Source: Deinococcus murrayi DSM 11303 (GTDB taxonomy: Bacteria; Deinococcota; Deinococci; Deinococcales; Deinococcaceae). From it: DNA of 64,000 bases. A model generated the notes under the pieces. That model was not told the origin of the DNA and did not search any database. It saw only the letters and a program-made list of their open reading frames with translations. A program made the position numbers and the translations under genes. The stretch's first letter is position 1; each line of letters begins with the position of its first letter. Of the stretch, positions 12,019 to 24,754 are shown piece after piece. Where the stretch lies: the NCBI RefSeq assembly GCF_000482805.1, contig NZ_AXWT01000001.1:142966-206965 (forward strand), in the 5' to 3' direction.

Positions 12019-12840
12019 TCAGCGAGCGCCGAAGTTCTGCACCCAGTAGTGACGGTAGCTCCCACCCTGGGCATACCCCACGCCGAGTTCGCGGAAGCTG
12101 GGGTTCATGATGTTGCGGCAGTGGCCTTCGCTGGCGAGCCAACCCGCCACGACCTGCTCTGGGGTGGGCTGCCCGGCGGCGATGTTCTCGCCGATGGTGC
12201 GCCACGCGTACCCCGTGGCCGAGATGCGCTGCGCCATCGTGCGCCCGTCGAGGCTGGTGTGGCTGAAGTAGTTGCGGGTCGCCATGTCCGTCGCGTGGCC
12301 CTGCGCGGCCTGCTCCAGCTGGGCGTTATAAGCCAGCGCGGGGGCCGGGGCAAAGGAGGTCGCCCCGCAGGTACGGCCCTGGGCGCGGGCGGCGTTCGTC
12401 AGCTCCAGCACACGCGCGGCATACCCGCTTGGTGCGGTGGGGGCCGGGGAGGGCGCGGGGGCCGGGGTGCTTACCGCCGTCACCGTCAGGGTGAAATCCA
12501 CATAGGCGCTGCGGTAGCTTGCCAGGGCCGCCCGGATGACGGCATTTCCGGCCCCGGTCGCGGTCACCAGCCCCGTCTGGGTCACGGTGGCGACCGCCGC
12601 GTTGCTCGTCGTCCACACGACTTCGCCGGGCTGCGGCGGACGCCCTCCCACGGTCACGTTCAGTTGCCGGGTTTGCCCCACGACCAGGGTGCCCGCGTTC
12701 GCTTGGGCCTCCAGGGTCCCGGCGACCGGGGCGGCCACGGGCGCGGCAGGCTCCTGAGCCGCAGGCGCAGAGGGTCCCGCGCCGCACGCCGCGAGAGAGA
12801 GGAGGGCCGTGGCCAACAGAACAACCTTGTGGGGAGACAT
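12019..12840 (-). CDS. CAP-domain lipoprotein with N-terminal Ig-like domain
   Basis: 273 residues. A lipoprotein signal (n-region MSPHK, hydrophobic core, lipobox LAAC with Cys at 19) predicts anchoring to the envelope. After a Pro/Ala linker comes a bacterial Ig-like (BIG2-type) module (about 45-125, GEVVWTTSNAAVATVTQTG) and then a CAP/SCP-PR1 domain (about 150-273) with YFSHTSLDGRTMAQRI, GENIAAGQ, and HCRNIMNP. The CAP histidines and glutamate are present. An ATG 9 bases upstream (12849) is an alternative start. It pairs with the differently decorated CAP lipoprotein at 51309. Function of bacterial CAP proteins is poorly known. Confidence 0.85.
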   Translation of the reverse strand: MSPHKVVLLATALLSLAACGAGPSAPAAQEPAAPVAAPVAGTLEAQANAGTLVVGQTRQLNVTVGGRPPQPGEVVWTTSNAAVATVTQTGLVTATGAGNAVIRAALASYRSAYVDFTLTVTAVSTPAPAPSPAPTAPSGYAARVLELTNAARAQGRTCGATSFAPAPALAYNAQLEQAAQGHATDMATRNYFSHTSLDGRTMAQRISATGYAWRTIGENIAAGQPTPEQVVAGWLASEGHCRNIMNPSFRELGVGYAQGGSYRHYWVQNFGAR

Positions 12841-13010
12841 GCTGTCCATCTCATCAGCCGCGGGTGGGGTGGGCATGAATCTGGACCTCTCATCTCTCAC
12901 ACCACCCCAACTGCGTTGGAGACGGCAAGCATCCCCCGTTCACCCCGCCATTTACTTAAGGAATCCTAAAACTTCTCATCTATCTTGTGGGGTTTTCGCG
13001 GAAAAAGCCC

Positions 13011-13715
13011 TCAAGAAGGTGGGTTTCCCCTATTTTTCATGAGAATGAAGGAAACCTCAGCGGCCTCAGTCAGGGGGAGGGAGAGGGAAATGGCAGAGGG
13101 CACGCTGACCCGCAGGGGGAAGGAGGGAGCCAGCGCCGCTGCCCCATCAAGCAGAGGTCGCGTTGCCGCAGGGTTGAGGGTGCCCCACAGGTGCGCCCGT
13201 CCACCCGTGTCGGCGGCCTGCCACAGGAGAGCACCCGCCGCTTCCCCCTTCGCGTAAGCGAGCAGCAGGACGTAGTCGCGCCGCCCCTCCAGACGGCCCG
13301 CGAGGTGTCGGGCCAGCGCTCCCGCCCATTCCGGCGTGCGGTAGGCCCCAGCCAGCACCGCCGCCCAATGGGGCAGGTGCAGGCGCGAAACCTGCTCTAC
13401 GGCGAAGGGAGACGGCTGTGCGGGGGCGGGAGCTTCCTCCGCTCGGTAGAAACCGACCCGCAAGGCAGCGACTGTCCCCGCCCCCGCCCAGCCCTCTAGC
13501 GCCAGCAAGGGGGGCCGCCCCCGCGCCCGCTGCCACGCGGCAGCCTCCCGCAGCCGCTCTGGGGCAGCGTCCGGCAGCAGGGCCGCGTTCAGGGCCAGCA
13601 CATTCGTCCCCGGCGCAAAGAGCGCCACACCCCCCGCGACCTCCTCCCAACCCGCTGCCAGCGGCCCGAAATAGGCGAAGAGGTCGGCCAGAGAGGGAGG
13701 CAGTAAGGGAGCCAT
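13011..13715 (-). CDS. Hypothetical protein, possibly distant acetyltransferase fold
   Basis: 234 residues. Not recognised. The segment with HLPHWAAVLAGAYRTPEWA and YVLLLAYAKGEAAGALLWQA is weakly reminiscent of GNAT acetyltransferases (strand plus AGALL), but no acetyl-CoA loop is clear, so this is only a guess. Start at 13715 is supported by TAGGCT (13723-13728 on the complementary strand) ending 7 bases upstream, a leaderless arrangement. Codon composition is like its neighbours. It ends about 170 bases from the CAP lipoprotein start. Confidence 0.55.
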   Translation of the reverse strand: MAPLLPPSLADLFAYFGPLAAGWEEVAGGVALFAPGTNVLALNAALLPDAAPERLREAAAWQRARGRPPLLALEGWAGAGTVAALRVGFYRAEEAPAPAQPSPFAVEQVSRLHLPHWAAVLAGAYRTPEWAGALARHLAGRLEGRRDYVLLLAYAKGEAAGALLWQAADTGGRAHLWGTLNPAATRPLLDGAAALAPSFPLRVSVPSAISLSLPLTEAAEVSFILMKNRGNPPS

Positions 13716-13903
13716 GCTCGGCAGCCTAACCAACCTCGCCTCAACGAAGAAAATGGGCTGCTTCCCAGGAGGGAGAGCGGCGCGGTGGTAACCCCCACAG
13801 GACTGCAACCCGTGTGTGCGCCTGAGGAGGGCGCCTGTCCTAACCGTTAGGTGTTGCTTCTTCGTGGGCAGAACACCTCGTCACCCTGTGTCACTCCGGG
13901 CCG

Positions 13904-14254
13904 TCACTCCAGGTCGTCGTAGTGGTGCAGCAGGGCCGCTTCGGGGTCAGTGCCCGCGTGGTGGTGCCGGGCCACCAGCCGGGCTACGCGGGGCCGCGCT
14001 CCCGCCCGCGCCAGCAACTCGGCCCCCAGCTCCGGGTGATAGGCCCGCACCGACAAGGCCCCCAAGGGCAGCAGCCGCGCCACCCGGTTGGGGCAAAGGC
14101 CCACCAGCACCCGTTCGACCACCCGGTAGGGGCGGATGCTTTTGCCGCAGTCGTGCAGCAGGGCAGCGGCCACCACCTCCGGGGGCACGGCGGGATGGTC
14201 GCGCAGGAGGTGGCGGGTGACCCGGCAGGCGTGCTCGCGGTCGCGGGGGTCCAT
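13904..14254 (-). CDS. HD-domain phosphohydrolase-like protein (start uncertain, probably longer)
   Basis: 116 residues from the only ATG. It contains the HD motif LLHDCGKS (about 32-39) and downstream HPELGAELL and ARHHHAG, typical of small HD-domain proteins. Upstream of this ATG the same frame stays open to within trxB and reads as convincing coding sequence, including the family-like stretch LTPAEARVFLGMDPRD, yet no ATG, GTG or TTG occurs there; a CTG at 14389 is the best candidate. The gene follows trxB on the same strand. The substrate is unknown. Confidence 0.7.
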   Translation of the reverse strand: MDPRDREHACRVTRHLLRDHPAVPPEVVAAALLHDCGKSIRPYRVVERVLVGLCPNRVARLLPLGALSVRAYHPELGAELLARAGARPRVARLVARHHHAGTDPEAALLHHYDDLE

Positions 14255-14450
14255 CCCCAGGAAGACGCGGGCCTCGGCGGGCGTGAGGTGGGCGGTCGCC
14301 CAAGCGTCTTGCGGAAAGGCCAGGCGGGGGCTGAGGCTGCGGGCCAGTCGCCGGACCTTGCCGACGTAACCCCGAACCTTGCGCCGCAGCCGCGCCGGGA
14401 GCGAGAGGCGCGGCGCGGCAAACGTGGTCCCGGCCCGGCTCCCCGCAGGG

Positions 14451-15431
<981 letters not shown>

Positions 15432-15533
15432 GCTTCCGAGCGTACCACCGCGCACATTTCAGCATGGTCAGGCAAGCACACTTTATTTTTCAAAGCATAC
15501 CCACCATGGTCAAGTGCTGTGGCCTGAGCGTTA

Positions 15534-15558
15534 ACAAAAAACCCCGCACGCGGCGGGG
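15534..15558 (-). terminator. Rho-independent terminator of tRNA-Gln
   Basis: On the minus strand CCCCGC and GCGGGG pair around a 5-base loop, followed by a run of six T. Confidence 0.8.
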
Positions 15559-15563
15559 AAAAG

Positions 15564-15639
<76 letters not shown>

Positions 15640-15686
15640 AGAGCTGCTCTGGCGCTGACCAGGCCCCGTCGGGCCAAGCGTGAGGG

Positions 15687-15715
15687 AGTATAGCCGCCTG
15701 GCCATGGGCCGTCAA
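15687..15715 (-). promoter_or_regulatory. Strong sigma-70-type promoter of tRNA-Gln
   Basis: On the minus strand TTGACG (15715-15710) and TATACT (15692-15687) are separated by 17 bases; expected start about 40 bases before the tRNA. Confidence 0.8.
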
Positions 15716-15773
15716 CTGCGCGGGCGGCAGCGCAGGGAGCGGAAGTGCGCTCCAGTCGGGGCCGCACCTGCGC

Positions 15774-15802
15774 TTGCCCCCCCTAGGGGGTGATGTTACA
15801 CT
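15774..15802 (+). promoter_or_regulatory. Promoter of rpsA
   Basis: TTGCCC (15774-15779) and TACACT (15797-15802), spacing 17. This implies a leader of nearly 80 bases before the S1 start, with GGAGGAG at 15871-15877; the leader is a possible site of S1 autoregulation. Confidence 0.6.
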
Positions 15803-15877
15803 GAGGTGTTGCCGCGCTCCAGCGCAGGTACAGGTATATGCGGGTCCGCTTCCAGGGGAGCGGCCTCGCAGGAGGAG

Positions 15878-17641
<1,764 letters not shown>

Positions 17642-17658
17642 GCCCCTAGCGCAACGGC

Positions 17659-17700
17659 GAGAGGCCTGCGGGAGTGATCCCAGCGGGCCTCTCCCCTTTG
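17659..17700 (+). terminator. Terminator-like hairpin after rpsA
   Basis: GAGAGGCC (17659-17666) pairs with GGCCTCTC (17686-17693), followed by a short CCCTTT. Confidence 0.55.
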
Positions 17701-17708
17701 ATGCGGGG

Positions 17709-17714
17709 TAGGCT
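17709..17714 (+). promoter_or_regulatory. -10 element TAGGCT, leaderless start
   Basis: TAGGCT ends 6 bases before the ATG at 17721. Confidence 0.6.
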
Positions 17715-17720
17715 GACCCC

Positions 17721-18710
17721 ATGACTGCTTCCCTCACATGGGGCCTCCTCGGTGCTGCCCGCATCGCCCGCGCCCTCATCCCCGCGATTCGCGCCGCCGG
17801 GGGCGAGGTGAGGATGCTCGGTGCCCGCGAGCCGCACTCGGCAAGGGTGCAGGCTTTTGCGCGGGAATGGGGCATCGGGAGGGTGGGCAGCTACGACGAG
17901 GTCATCGCCTCGGACGTGCAGGCGGTGTACAACGCGCTGCCCAACGACGCCCACCACCCCTGGACCGCCGCCGCACTCAGGGCGGGCAAACATGCCCTGA
18001 CCGAAAAGCCACTCGTGCTGCATGCGGGCGAAGCGCAGGCCCTCGCGGATGCCGCCAGCGAGACAGGCCGGGTGCTGCTCGAAGCGTTCGCATACCGCTT
18101 TCAACCCCACGTGGCCCGGCTGCGGGACCTCGTCACTGGGGGCGAGTTGGGGGAGGTGCGGGCCGTGCGGGGGGCTTTCGGCTTTCCGCTCAGCCGCTCG
18201 AACGATTTTCGCTGGGAGGCCGACAGGGGCGGCGGGGCGCTCTATGACGTGGGCTGCTACCCGGTGAGCCTCGCGCGGCTGCTGCTCGGAGAGCCGCGGG
18301 CGGTGACGGCCCAGGCCCGCCCGACGCCGGGGGGCGTGGACCTGGGCCTGAGCGGAACGCTGGACTTTGGCGGGGCGCTCGCGAGCCTTGACTGCGCCTT
18401 CGACTGGGGTCCAGCCCCCACCCAGCGCCTCACGGTGGTGGGCACGCGGGGCAGCTTGGAGCTGGACGGGGCCTTTGAAAGCCGCAACGCCGCGCCCCTC
18501 ATCCTGCGGGTCCGCACTGGGGCGGGCGAGCACACCGAGACCTTCGCCCCCCACGACGGCTACGCGGCGATGGTGGCCCACTTCGGGCGGGTCGTGCGGG
18601 GCGAAGAAGCGGCCCTCTTTCCGCCGGAAGACGCGCTGCGGCAAGCGCGGGTGCTTGACGCCCTCTTCGCGGCGGCACGGGAGGGACGGACCGTGGAGGT
18701 CGGGGCCTGA
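17721..18710 (+). CDS. Gfo/Idh/MocA-family oxidoreductase
   Basis: 329-residue NAD(P)-dependent oxidoreductase. The N-terminal Rossmann domain starts [16 protein letters not shown]; the conserved EKPLVL (Lys about 94) follows KHALT; the C-terminal domain has [18 protein letters not shown] and [19 protein letters not shown], where the histidine/aspartate-type catalytic region of the family lies. Sequence is typical of sugar or trans-dihydrodiol dehydrogenase-like members; substrate not assignable. Monocistronic with its own leaderless promoter, convergent with comEC. Confidence 0.87.
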   Translation: MTASLTWGLLGAARIARALIPAIRAAGGEVRMLGAREPHSARVQAFAREWGIGRVGSYDEVIASDVQAVYNALPNDAHHPWTAAALRAGKHALTEKPLVLHAGEAQALADAASETGRVLLEAFAYRFQPHVARLRDLVTGGELGEVRAVRGAFGFPLSRSNDFRWEADRGGGALYDVGCYPVSLARLLLGEPRAVTAQARPTPGGVDLGLSGTLDFGGALASLDCAFDWGPAPTQRLTVVGTRGSLELDGAFESRNAAPLILRVRTGAGEHTETFAPHDGYAAMVAHFGRVVRGEEAALFPPEDALRQARVLDALFAAAREGRTVEVGA

Positions 18711-18730
18711 AGCGGGCGTCCCCTCCTAGA

Positions 18731-18751
18731 GGCTGACCGCTGATGGCTCTC
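18731..18751. repeat. Fragment of dispersed small repeat
   Basis: A 21-base piece whose complement closely matches the element at 51235 (GTCAGCGGTCAGCC core, with one change), located between two convergent genes. Confidence 0.45.
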
Positions 18752-20987
18752 AAGGCAGCGGCCAACGCACCGTGCCGAGCTGGTCGGTGCGCCACATCCG
18801 TGCGCCGGCGGCCTCCACCCGCGCCAGCACCTCCGGGTGAGGATGCCCGTAGGAGTTGCGGCCCACGCTGACGACCACATCGGCGGGGGTGCTCTGGCGC
18901 AGCAGCGCCGCGCCCGTGCTGTGACGGCTGCCGTGGTGGGCGGCCTTGAGGAGGTCGAGGTCGCCCACCCCTACCCGCGCTTCGGTCTCGGCGGCGAGGT
19001 CGCCCAGCAACGCGGCGCGGAAGTTGCCCGCCTCGACCGTCAGGGCGACACTGTTGTCGTTGTCCTCGGTGCTCCAGAAGCGGCCTCCCGGCCACAGCAC
19101 GGTCAGGCGCACGTCCCCGGCCTCCACCCGGTCGCCCCGACGGACCTCGCGCACGGGAACGCCCTCCTCGCGGGCGACGGCCAGCAGTTCGGCCAGCACG
19201 GGGTCAGCGGCTTTGCGGTGCCCAATCCACAGCTCGCCGACGGGAAGGGAGCGCAGCACGCCGGACAGCCCCTCGATATGGTCGGTGTCCGCGTGGGTTG
19301 CGACCACCACGTTCAGCCGCCGCACCCCCAGCGCCCGCAGCGCCGGGACAACCGTGCGGGTGCCGACGTCGTAGTCGGAGCCGACCGAGCCGCCGCCGTC
19401 CACGAGCACGGCCAGCCCCGGCCCCCGAATCAGGGTGCTGTCGCCCTGGCCCACGTCCAAAAAGACGAGGTCGCGGGCGGGGCGAATCCAGCTCGGCAGG
19501 GCCGTCAGCAGGGCGCAGGCCAGCACGGTCCCCAGCGCCAAGGGTGCCCGCACTCGCCCCCACAGCCACCCCACCCCGGCGAGGGCTGCCACCCCGTACG
19601 CCACGAAGCCCGCCGCGCTCACACTTCCCCAGGTCAGCACCGGGGCCTTGCCGAACCCTTCTGCGACGAGGAGCAGGGCCGAAGCGAGCAGGCCCGTCAG
19701 CGGGCTGAGCACCCCGCCGAGGGGGCCGAGCAGCCCCGCCAGAAAGCCCAGCGGCACGAGCGCGGCCATAAGCACTCCCGCGACGAGGTTGGCGGGCAGG
19801 CCGACCAGCGGCACTTGCCCGAAGGTGCTCGCAATCACAGGCAGGGTGGCGAGTTCGGCGAGCACGGTGGCAACGAGGGCAAGCCGCAGCGCCAGCGGCC
19901 AACGCTGCGGCAGTCGGGCGGCGAGCTTGCCAGAGAGGGTGAGTCCCAGCACCGCGAGGAAGGAGAGCTGAAAGCCCACATCCAGCAGCCACAGCGGAAA
20001 GGGAAGCAAACAGGCGACCGCCGCGAGCGCGACCGTGCCGTAAGGGTCTGGCTTGCCCCGGCCCAGGGCAAAGGCGACGAGCACGGCCATCCCCATCAGG
20101 GCAGCCCGCAGGATGCTGGGCGAGACGCCCACCAGCCCCAGGTAGGGCACCAGCAGCGCGGCGGCCAGGGCGTAGCGCCACGCCACCCGCACCCGCAGCC
20201 GGACGAGCAGCCACACCGCGGCCCCCGTCAGCAGGGCCACGTTTTGCCCGCTGAGGGCCATCAGGTGTGAGAGGCCCGCCCGCGCAAACGCGTCGCGGAC
20301 CGGGGCACCGTCCGCGAAAGCCTCGCGCCCGATGTCGTTCCGGTCGCCGAGTTGGATGGCCTGCATCAGGGCGGCCTGCGGCTGGCTCAGCCCGGTGGTC
20401 AGCCCCCGCCGGAACCATCCGCGCCAGCCCCGCTCTGGCGTAGCGGCGCGGACCTGCGCCCCGACGAGCACCGTGGTCGGCGTGGGCAGCAGCAGCCCGC
20501 CCTGTCCGCGCAGCCACGCGGCCTGATGAAACCCGCCCGGAATGCGCCGCTCGTCGGGGCGGACCAAGCGCCCACCCACCGTGAGGGAACCGGGGGGCAC
20601 CGCGGGTTTGGGCGAGAGGGCCACCCGCGCCGGGGGGTCAGCCAACCGCAGAAACTGGCCGTCCCACTCGCCGCGCAGGGTGACGAGGGCACCTACCCAG
20701 GGGGCCAGGGGGTCGGGCTGCGCCGCGTTGAGCTGCTGCGCGCCATAGCCTAGCCCCAGCCCCAGGGCCGCGAGCAGGCCGAGGAGGGGACGGCGGTCGA
20801 GCGCGGCGAGGCCCGCCCCGGCCAGCGCTGCCAACCCGCCCCAGAGCAGCCCCAGCCCCAGCAGAATGCCGCCCACCACGCCGAGCGCGAGGGGGACGGG
20901 CCAGGCGAGACGTCCGGCGGCGGCCTGGTGACCGCTGGCGAGGGCGGGGGCGGGGGCCAAGGGAACGCTCGCGGGCCGCCCCAGCAT
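18750..20987 (-). CDS. comEC: ComEC/Rec2 DNA internalisation channel
   Basis: 745-residue inner-membrane protein that carries transforming DNA into the cytoplasm. N-terminal hydrophobic helices and an OB-like soluble part (about 90-190) precede the multi-helix competence domain (about 225-500, with [16 protein letters not shown]). The C-terminal metallo-beta-lactamase-like domain (about 520-745) has [10 protein letters not shown], the [10 protein letters not shown] metal motif and [11 protein letters not shown], so the putative nuclease domain looks intact. The start at 20987 lies 7 bases after the comEA stop, with GAGGTGG overlapping the gap, so the two are translated together. Consistent with the natural competence known in Deinococcus. 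Confidence 0.95.
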   Translation of the reverse strand: MLGRPASVPLAPAPALASGHQAAAGRLAWPVPLALGVVGGILLGLGLLWGGLAALAGAGLAALDRRPLLGLLAALGLGLGYGAQQLNAAQPDPLAPWVGALVTLRGEWDGQFLRLADPPARVALSPKPAVPPGSLTVGGRLVRPDERRIPGGFHQAAWLRGQGGLLLPTPTTVLVGAQVRAATPERGWRGWFRRGLTTGLSQPQAALMQAIQLGDRNDIGREAFADGAPVRDAFARAGLSHLMALSGQNVALLTGAAVWLLVRLRVRVAWRYALAAALLVPYLGLVGVSPSILRAALMGMAVLVAFALGRGKPDPYGTVALAAVACLLPFPLWLLDVGFQLSFLAVLGLTLSGKLAARLPQRWPLALRLALVATVLAELATLPVIASTFGQVPLVGLPANLVAGVLMAALVPLGFLAGLLGPLGGVLSPLTGLLASALLLVAEGFGKAPVLTWGSVSAAGFVAYGVAALAGVGWLWGRVRAPLALGTVLACALLTALPSWIRPARDLVFLDVGQGDSTLIRGPGLAVLVDGGGSVGSDYDVGTRTVVPALRALGVRRLNVVVATHADTDHIEGLSGVLRSLPVGELWIGHRKAADPVLAELLAVAREEGVPVREVRRGDRVEAGDVRLTVLWPGGRFWSTEDNDNSVALTVEAGNFRAALLGDLAAETEARVGVGDLDLLKAAHHGSRHSTGAALLRQSTPADVVVSVGRNSYGHPHPEVLARVEAAGARMWRTDQLGTVRWPLP

Positions 20988-20994
20988 GGCCACC

Positions 20995-21432
20995 TCAGAA
21001 GGTGACGAGGGGAGCAAGAGCCTGGAGGGTTGCGGGACCGATGCCCTTCACCCGGTCGAGGTCCGCGAGCGAGCGGTAGGGCCGCCCCTCCACGATGCGG
21101 GCGGCGAGGGCGGGGCCAATCCGCGGCAGGGCTTCGAGCTGCTCAGTCGTGGCGGTATTCAGGTTGACCTTGCCGGAAATCAGCGGGGTCACGCTGGCGG
21201 TGGCCGGGTACTCTGGGGCGGCCTCCTGCGGCGCGGTGGGCGGCGGCAGAGCGGCCCGCGTCACCGTGGGGACTGGGGCGGCCTCCTGCGGCGCAGTGGG
21301 CGGCGGCAGAGCGGCCCGCGTCACCGTGGGAGCCGGGGCCGCCGGGCGCAGCGCGGGTCCCAGCGTCAGCGCCCCCACGGTCAGCAAGCCGCCCGCAAGG
21401 AGGACCGTCCAGTGCCGCTCTTGGGAAAGCAC
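20995..21432 (-). CDS. comEA: ComEA-type DNA-binding competence protein
   Basis: 145 residues. A single N-terminal membrane anchor (about 8-26) leads to a Pro/Ala-rich spacer and two helix-hairpin-helix motifs ([29 protein letters not shown] and [20 protein letters not shown]), which bind double-stranded DNA outside the membrane and hand it to ComEC. The spacer contains a 20-residue tandem duplication encoded by a near-perfect 60-base repeat. The GTG at 21432 is preceded 6 bases earlier by TAAACT, a leaderless layout. Confidence 0.92.
   Translation of the reverse strand: MLSQERHWTVLLAGGLLTVGALTLGPALRPAAPAPTVTRAALPPPTAPQEAAPVPTVTRAALPPPTAPQEAAPEYPATASVTPLISGKVNLNTATTEQLEALPRIGPALAARIVEGRPYRSLADLDRVKGIGPATLQALAPLVTF
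21215..21334. repeat. Two-copy 60-base tandem repeat within comEA
   Basis: Units 21215-21274 and 21275-21334 differ at one internal base and in the last few bases; each encodes one copy of the spacer unit [17 protein letters not shown]. Confidence 0.85.
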
Positions 21433-21438
21433 GGCAAA

Positions 21439-21444
21439 AGTTTA
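21439..21444 (-). promoter_or_regulatory. -10 element TAAACT, leaderless start of comEA-comEC
   Basis: TAAACT on the minus strand ends 6 bases before the GTG at 21432. Confidence 0.6.
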
Positions 21445-21507
21445 GGACGGCGGGCACCCCCGCCGGGCCGCACCTGCGGCGTCGCCGGGGGGAAGCCCTG
21501 GGGGGGG

Positions 21508-22581
21508 TTAGCGCTTGCTCAGCAGGTAGCCCTTGGGGTGGTGCCCGCCGCTGTAGACCTGAAACAGTTCGCGGACATGCCAGCGGGTCTGGTCGCGCAG
21601 CAGGCCCTCAAAGAGCCGCAGCTCGTGGGTGACCACCGCGAGGCGGCCATGCCGCGAGAGCAGGCGGTGCATCTCGCTCAGGAAGGCGGGGTAGAGCGCG
21701 GTGTTGGCCCGGTGCGAGCCGATCGCGTCGCCCCAGGGCAGGTCGCAGACGATGAGGTCAAAGGAGCGGGGGGGCAAGCCCGTCGCCAGGGCGTCCACGG
21801 CGGCGACCTCCACGTTGCGCCCGGCGGCTTCCAGGTTGGCGCGGGCGCAAGCGACGGCTTCCGGGTCGATATCCACGCCCACCAGCGCCGCCGACGGCCC
21901 CAGCAGCGCCCGCTCGACGAGCAGGGTGCCGCTGCCCGCCATGGGGTTAAAGATGCGGTCTTCCTCGCGCACCCCAGCGAGGCGGTGCAGGGCGTAGGCG
22001 ACGGTCGCGTTCAGACCGCCCCCGCGGTTGCACACCCGCCACGCCCGCGCCGAGAGGGGCCGGGGGGTGATGCGGGCGAGCACCTCCCAGCCGGGGCCAT
22101 TCTCCTGGGGGCGCAGGCGAATCAGGAGTTCGCCTTCCTCCGGGTCAAAGGGAAGATTCAGCCCCCGCGACAGCTCCTCGGCCAGCCGGGTCATCACCGC
22201 CGAGTCGCGGCCCGCCGCCGCCAGCCGGAAAGAGCGGTGCCCGCCCCAGCGCCGCACCTCCCCCAAAAAGGCCGTCAGCTCGCCCAGTTGCTGATGCCCC
22301 AGCAGGCCGCGGGGCCGGGGCACGTCCCAGGCCCGCACCCGGTAGGCCGCCACCGCCCCGCGCAACCGCGTCAGGCGGCCCGGCTCGCCGGGGTACCAAA
22401 AGCGCAGGCCCCGGAGGTCGCGGGCGAGGGGCACCCCGCGCAGCTCCTCGGCAGCGACCTCCTCCAAGCCGGGCAGCGCCTCCAGCACGTACTCGTGCGC
22501 GGGCTGACGAGCGCGGTGGTCCCCCCTGGGCTTTTGCGGGCGGGTGAAGGGAGAGGTTTTCGGGCGGGACGGGCGAGGCAT
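21508..22581 (-). CDS. RNA (guanine-N2) methyltransferase, THUMP/RlmKL-Trm14 type
   Basis: 357 residues. A basic Pro-rich N-terminus is followed by an RNA-binding, THUMP-like half (about 30-180; EYVLEALPGLEEVAAEELRG) and an S-adenosylmethionine methyltransferase half with NPMAGSGTLLVERALLG (about 212-228), GVDIDPEAVACARANLEAAG and the catalytic DLPWGD, the variant of NPPY used by N2-guanine RNA methyltransferases. It resembles the tRNA m2G6 enzyme of Thermus (TrmN), which I consider the best guess; a 23S rRNA target is the alternative. TATACT lies 8 bases before the start, back to back with the ktrB promoter. Confidence 0.85.
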   Translation of the reverse strand: MPRPSRPKTSPFTRPQKPRGDHRARQPAHEYVLEALPGLEEVAAEELRGVPLARDLRGLRFWYPGEPGRLTRLRGAVAAYRVRAWDVPRPRGLLGHQQLGELTAFLGEVRRWGGHRSFRLAAAGRDSAVMTRLAEELSRGLNLPFDPEEGELLIRLRPQENGPGWEVLARITPRPLSARAWRVCNRGGGLNATVAYALHRLAGVREEDRIFNPMAGSGTLLVERALLGPSAALVGVDIDPEAVACARANLEAAGRNVEVAAVDALATGLPPRSFDLIVCDLPWGDAIGSHRANTALYPAFLSEMHRLLSRHGRLAVVTHELRLFEGLLRDQTRWHVRELFQVYSGGHHPKGYLLSKR

Positions 22582-22589
22582 AGCGGGGC

Positions 22590-22617
22590 AGTATACGGGG
22601 CCGGGCGGGTGTAGAAT
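22590..22617. promoter_or_regulatory. Divergent -10 elements of the methyltransferase and ktrB genes
   Basis: Minus-strand TATACT at 22595-22590 (8 bases before the methyltransferase ATG) and plus-strand TAGAAT at 22612-22617 (13 bases before the ktrB ATG) share a 49-base intergenic region. Confidence 0.55.
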
Positions 22618-22630
22618 CGCACGTCCGCGC

Positions 22631-24034
22631 ATGACCCGCCCCCCCCATCCTCCCTCGACCACGTGGCCGCGTGCCTCCGGGCGTCCCCGCCGGGCCTTGG
22701 TTGCCCGCTTTACGCCGCCGCAACTTATCGCCCTGGTGTACCTCGTCGGCATCGCGCTGGGCACGGCGCTGCTGCACCTGCCGGGAGTCACCGCACCGGG
22801 GGCAGAACTGAACTTCATCGACCGCCTCTTTACCGCCACCAGCGCGATTTGCATCACCGGGCTGGTTGTGGCCGACACGGGCGAGGCGTTTACCCGCCCC
22901 GGCCAGCTCCTCATCCTGCTGCTCGCGCAGATAGGCGGGCTGGGCATCCTGACCTTTGGGACGCTCTTTGCCTTTCTGACCGGGCGGCGGGTGAACTTTT
23001 CCGAGCGGCAGCACCTCGTGCAGCAAATCAATGCGCTCGACGTGGGCGGAGTGCTGCCCCTCATCCGCACCATCTTTCTGTACACCTTTGTGGCAGAAGC
23101 GGTGGGGGCGCTCCTCCTGGCCCTGCGCTTTGTGCCGCAGTTCGGGCTGAGCGAGGGGCTGTACCAAGCGGTCTTTCACTCGGTGAGCGCTTACAACAAC
23201 GCGGGCTTCGTGGTCGTGCCGGGCGGGATGGGGCAGTACGCCGCCGACCCGCTTGTCAGTCTGACGGTCAGCGGCCTCATCGTGCTGGGGGGGCTGGGGT
23301 TTTTGGTGCAGCTCAACGTGCTGGGGCACCTGCGGCGGCCCCGGCGCACCCGACTGCTGACCTATTCCAAGATTACGCTGCTGACGACCGGGCTGTTGCT
23401 GGGGCTGGGGGCCGTGCTGCTGCTCGCGCTGGAGTGGGGCAATCCCCGGACCCTCGGCGAGCTGGATACGGGGGGCAAGCTGCTTGCCGCCCTGTTTCAG
23501 AGCGTGACCCCGCGGTCGGGCGGCTTCGCGACGGTGGACATCTCGGCCATGACGAGTGCCAGCCTCTTTCTCCTCATCGGGCTGATGTTCATCGGGGCCA
23601 ACAGCGGCTCGACCGGGGGCGGCATCAAGACGAGCACCTTCGCCATCTTGGTCGGCAGCGCGTGGAACATGGTGCGAGGCCGGGGCGACCTCATCGTGTT
23701 CGGGCGGCGCATCCTGCCGGAGAACCTAGTGCGGGCGGGCACGGTGACCACCCTCTACACGCTGATGGTCGCGACCGGATTTTTCGCGCTGCTGGCCACC
23801 AACCCCAACCTGGGCTTTACCCACCTGATGTTCGAGACCGTGAGCGCGGCGGCCACCGTCGGCCTTTCCATGAACACCACCCACCTCATCAACGACCCCG
23901 GCCTCCTCATCCTGACCGTGCTGATGTACCTGGGCCGCATCGGGCCGGTGACCTTCGCGGTGGCCTTTAGCCTGCGCAACCAGCAGGGCCGAGCGGTCAA
24001 GTACCCGCCCGAACGGGACATCCTGGTGGGATGA
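22631..24034 (+). CDS. ktrB: Potassium uptake channel subunit KtrB/TrkH family
   Basis: 467-residue membrane protein of the Trk/Ktr/HKT superfamily that imports K+ (often Na+-dependent). Four M1-P-M2 units can be traced; the selectivity-filter strands are FTATSAICITGLVV, FHSVSAYNNAGF, FQSVTPRSGGFATVD and FETVSAAATVGLSMN, each with the diagnostic glycine. The regulatory NAD/ATP-binding partner KtrA follows immediately; its potential upstream ATG overlaps the ktrB stop by 4 bases. Confidence 0.94.
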   Translation: MTRPPHPPSTTWPRASGRPRRALVARFTPPQLIALVYLVGIALGTALLHLPGVTAPGAELNFIDRLFTATSAICITGLVVADTGEAFTRPGQLLILLLAQIGGLGILTFGTLFAFLTGRRVNFSERQHLVQQINALDVGGVLPLIRTIFLYTFVAEAVGALLLALRFVPQFGLSEGLYQAVFHSVSAYNNAGFVVVPGGMGQYAADPLVSLTVSGLIVLGGLGFLVQLNVLGHLRRPRRTRLLTYSKITLLTTGLLLGLGAVLLLALEWGNPRTLGELDTGGKLLAALFQSVTPRSGGFATVDISAMTSASLFLLIGLMFIGANSGSTGGGIKTSTFAILVGSAWNMVRGRGDLIVFGRRILPENLVRAGTVTTLYTLMVATGFFALLATNPNLGFTHLMFETVSAAATVGLSMNTTHLINDPGLLILTVLMYLGRIGPVTFAVAFSLRNQQGRAVKYPPERDILVG

Positions 24035-24084
24035 CCCAGGGGTCACCCAGCGGCTACCCTGTCTCCCAGCATGAGGCTGCACCC

Positions 24085-24744
<660 letters not shown>

Positions 24745-24754
24745 GCACCGCCCC

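Noticed and set aside
21215..21334. CRISPR-like or phase-variation repeat
   Set aside because: Only two adjacent copies with no spacers, in frame in a Pro-rich linker; a simple coding duplication explains it.
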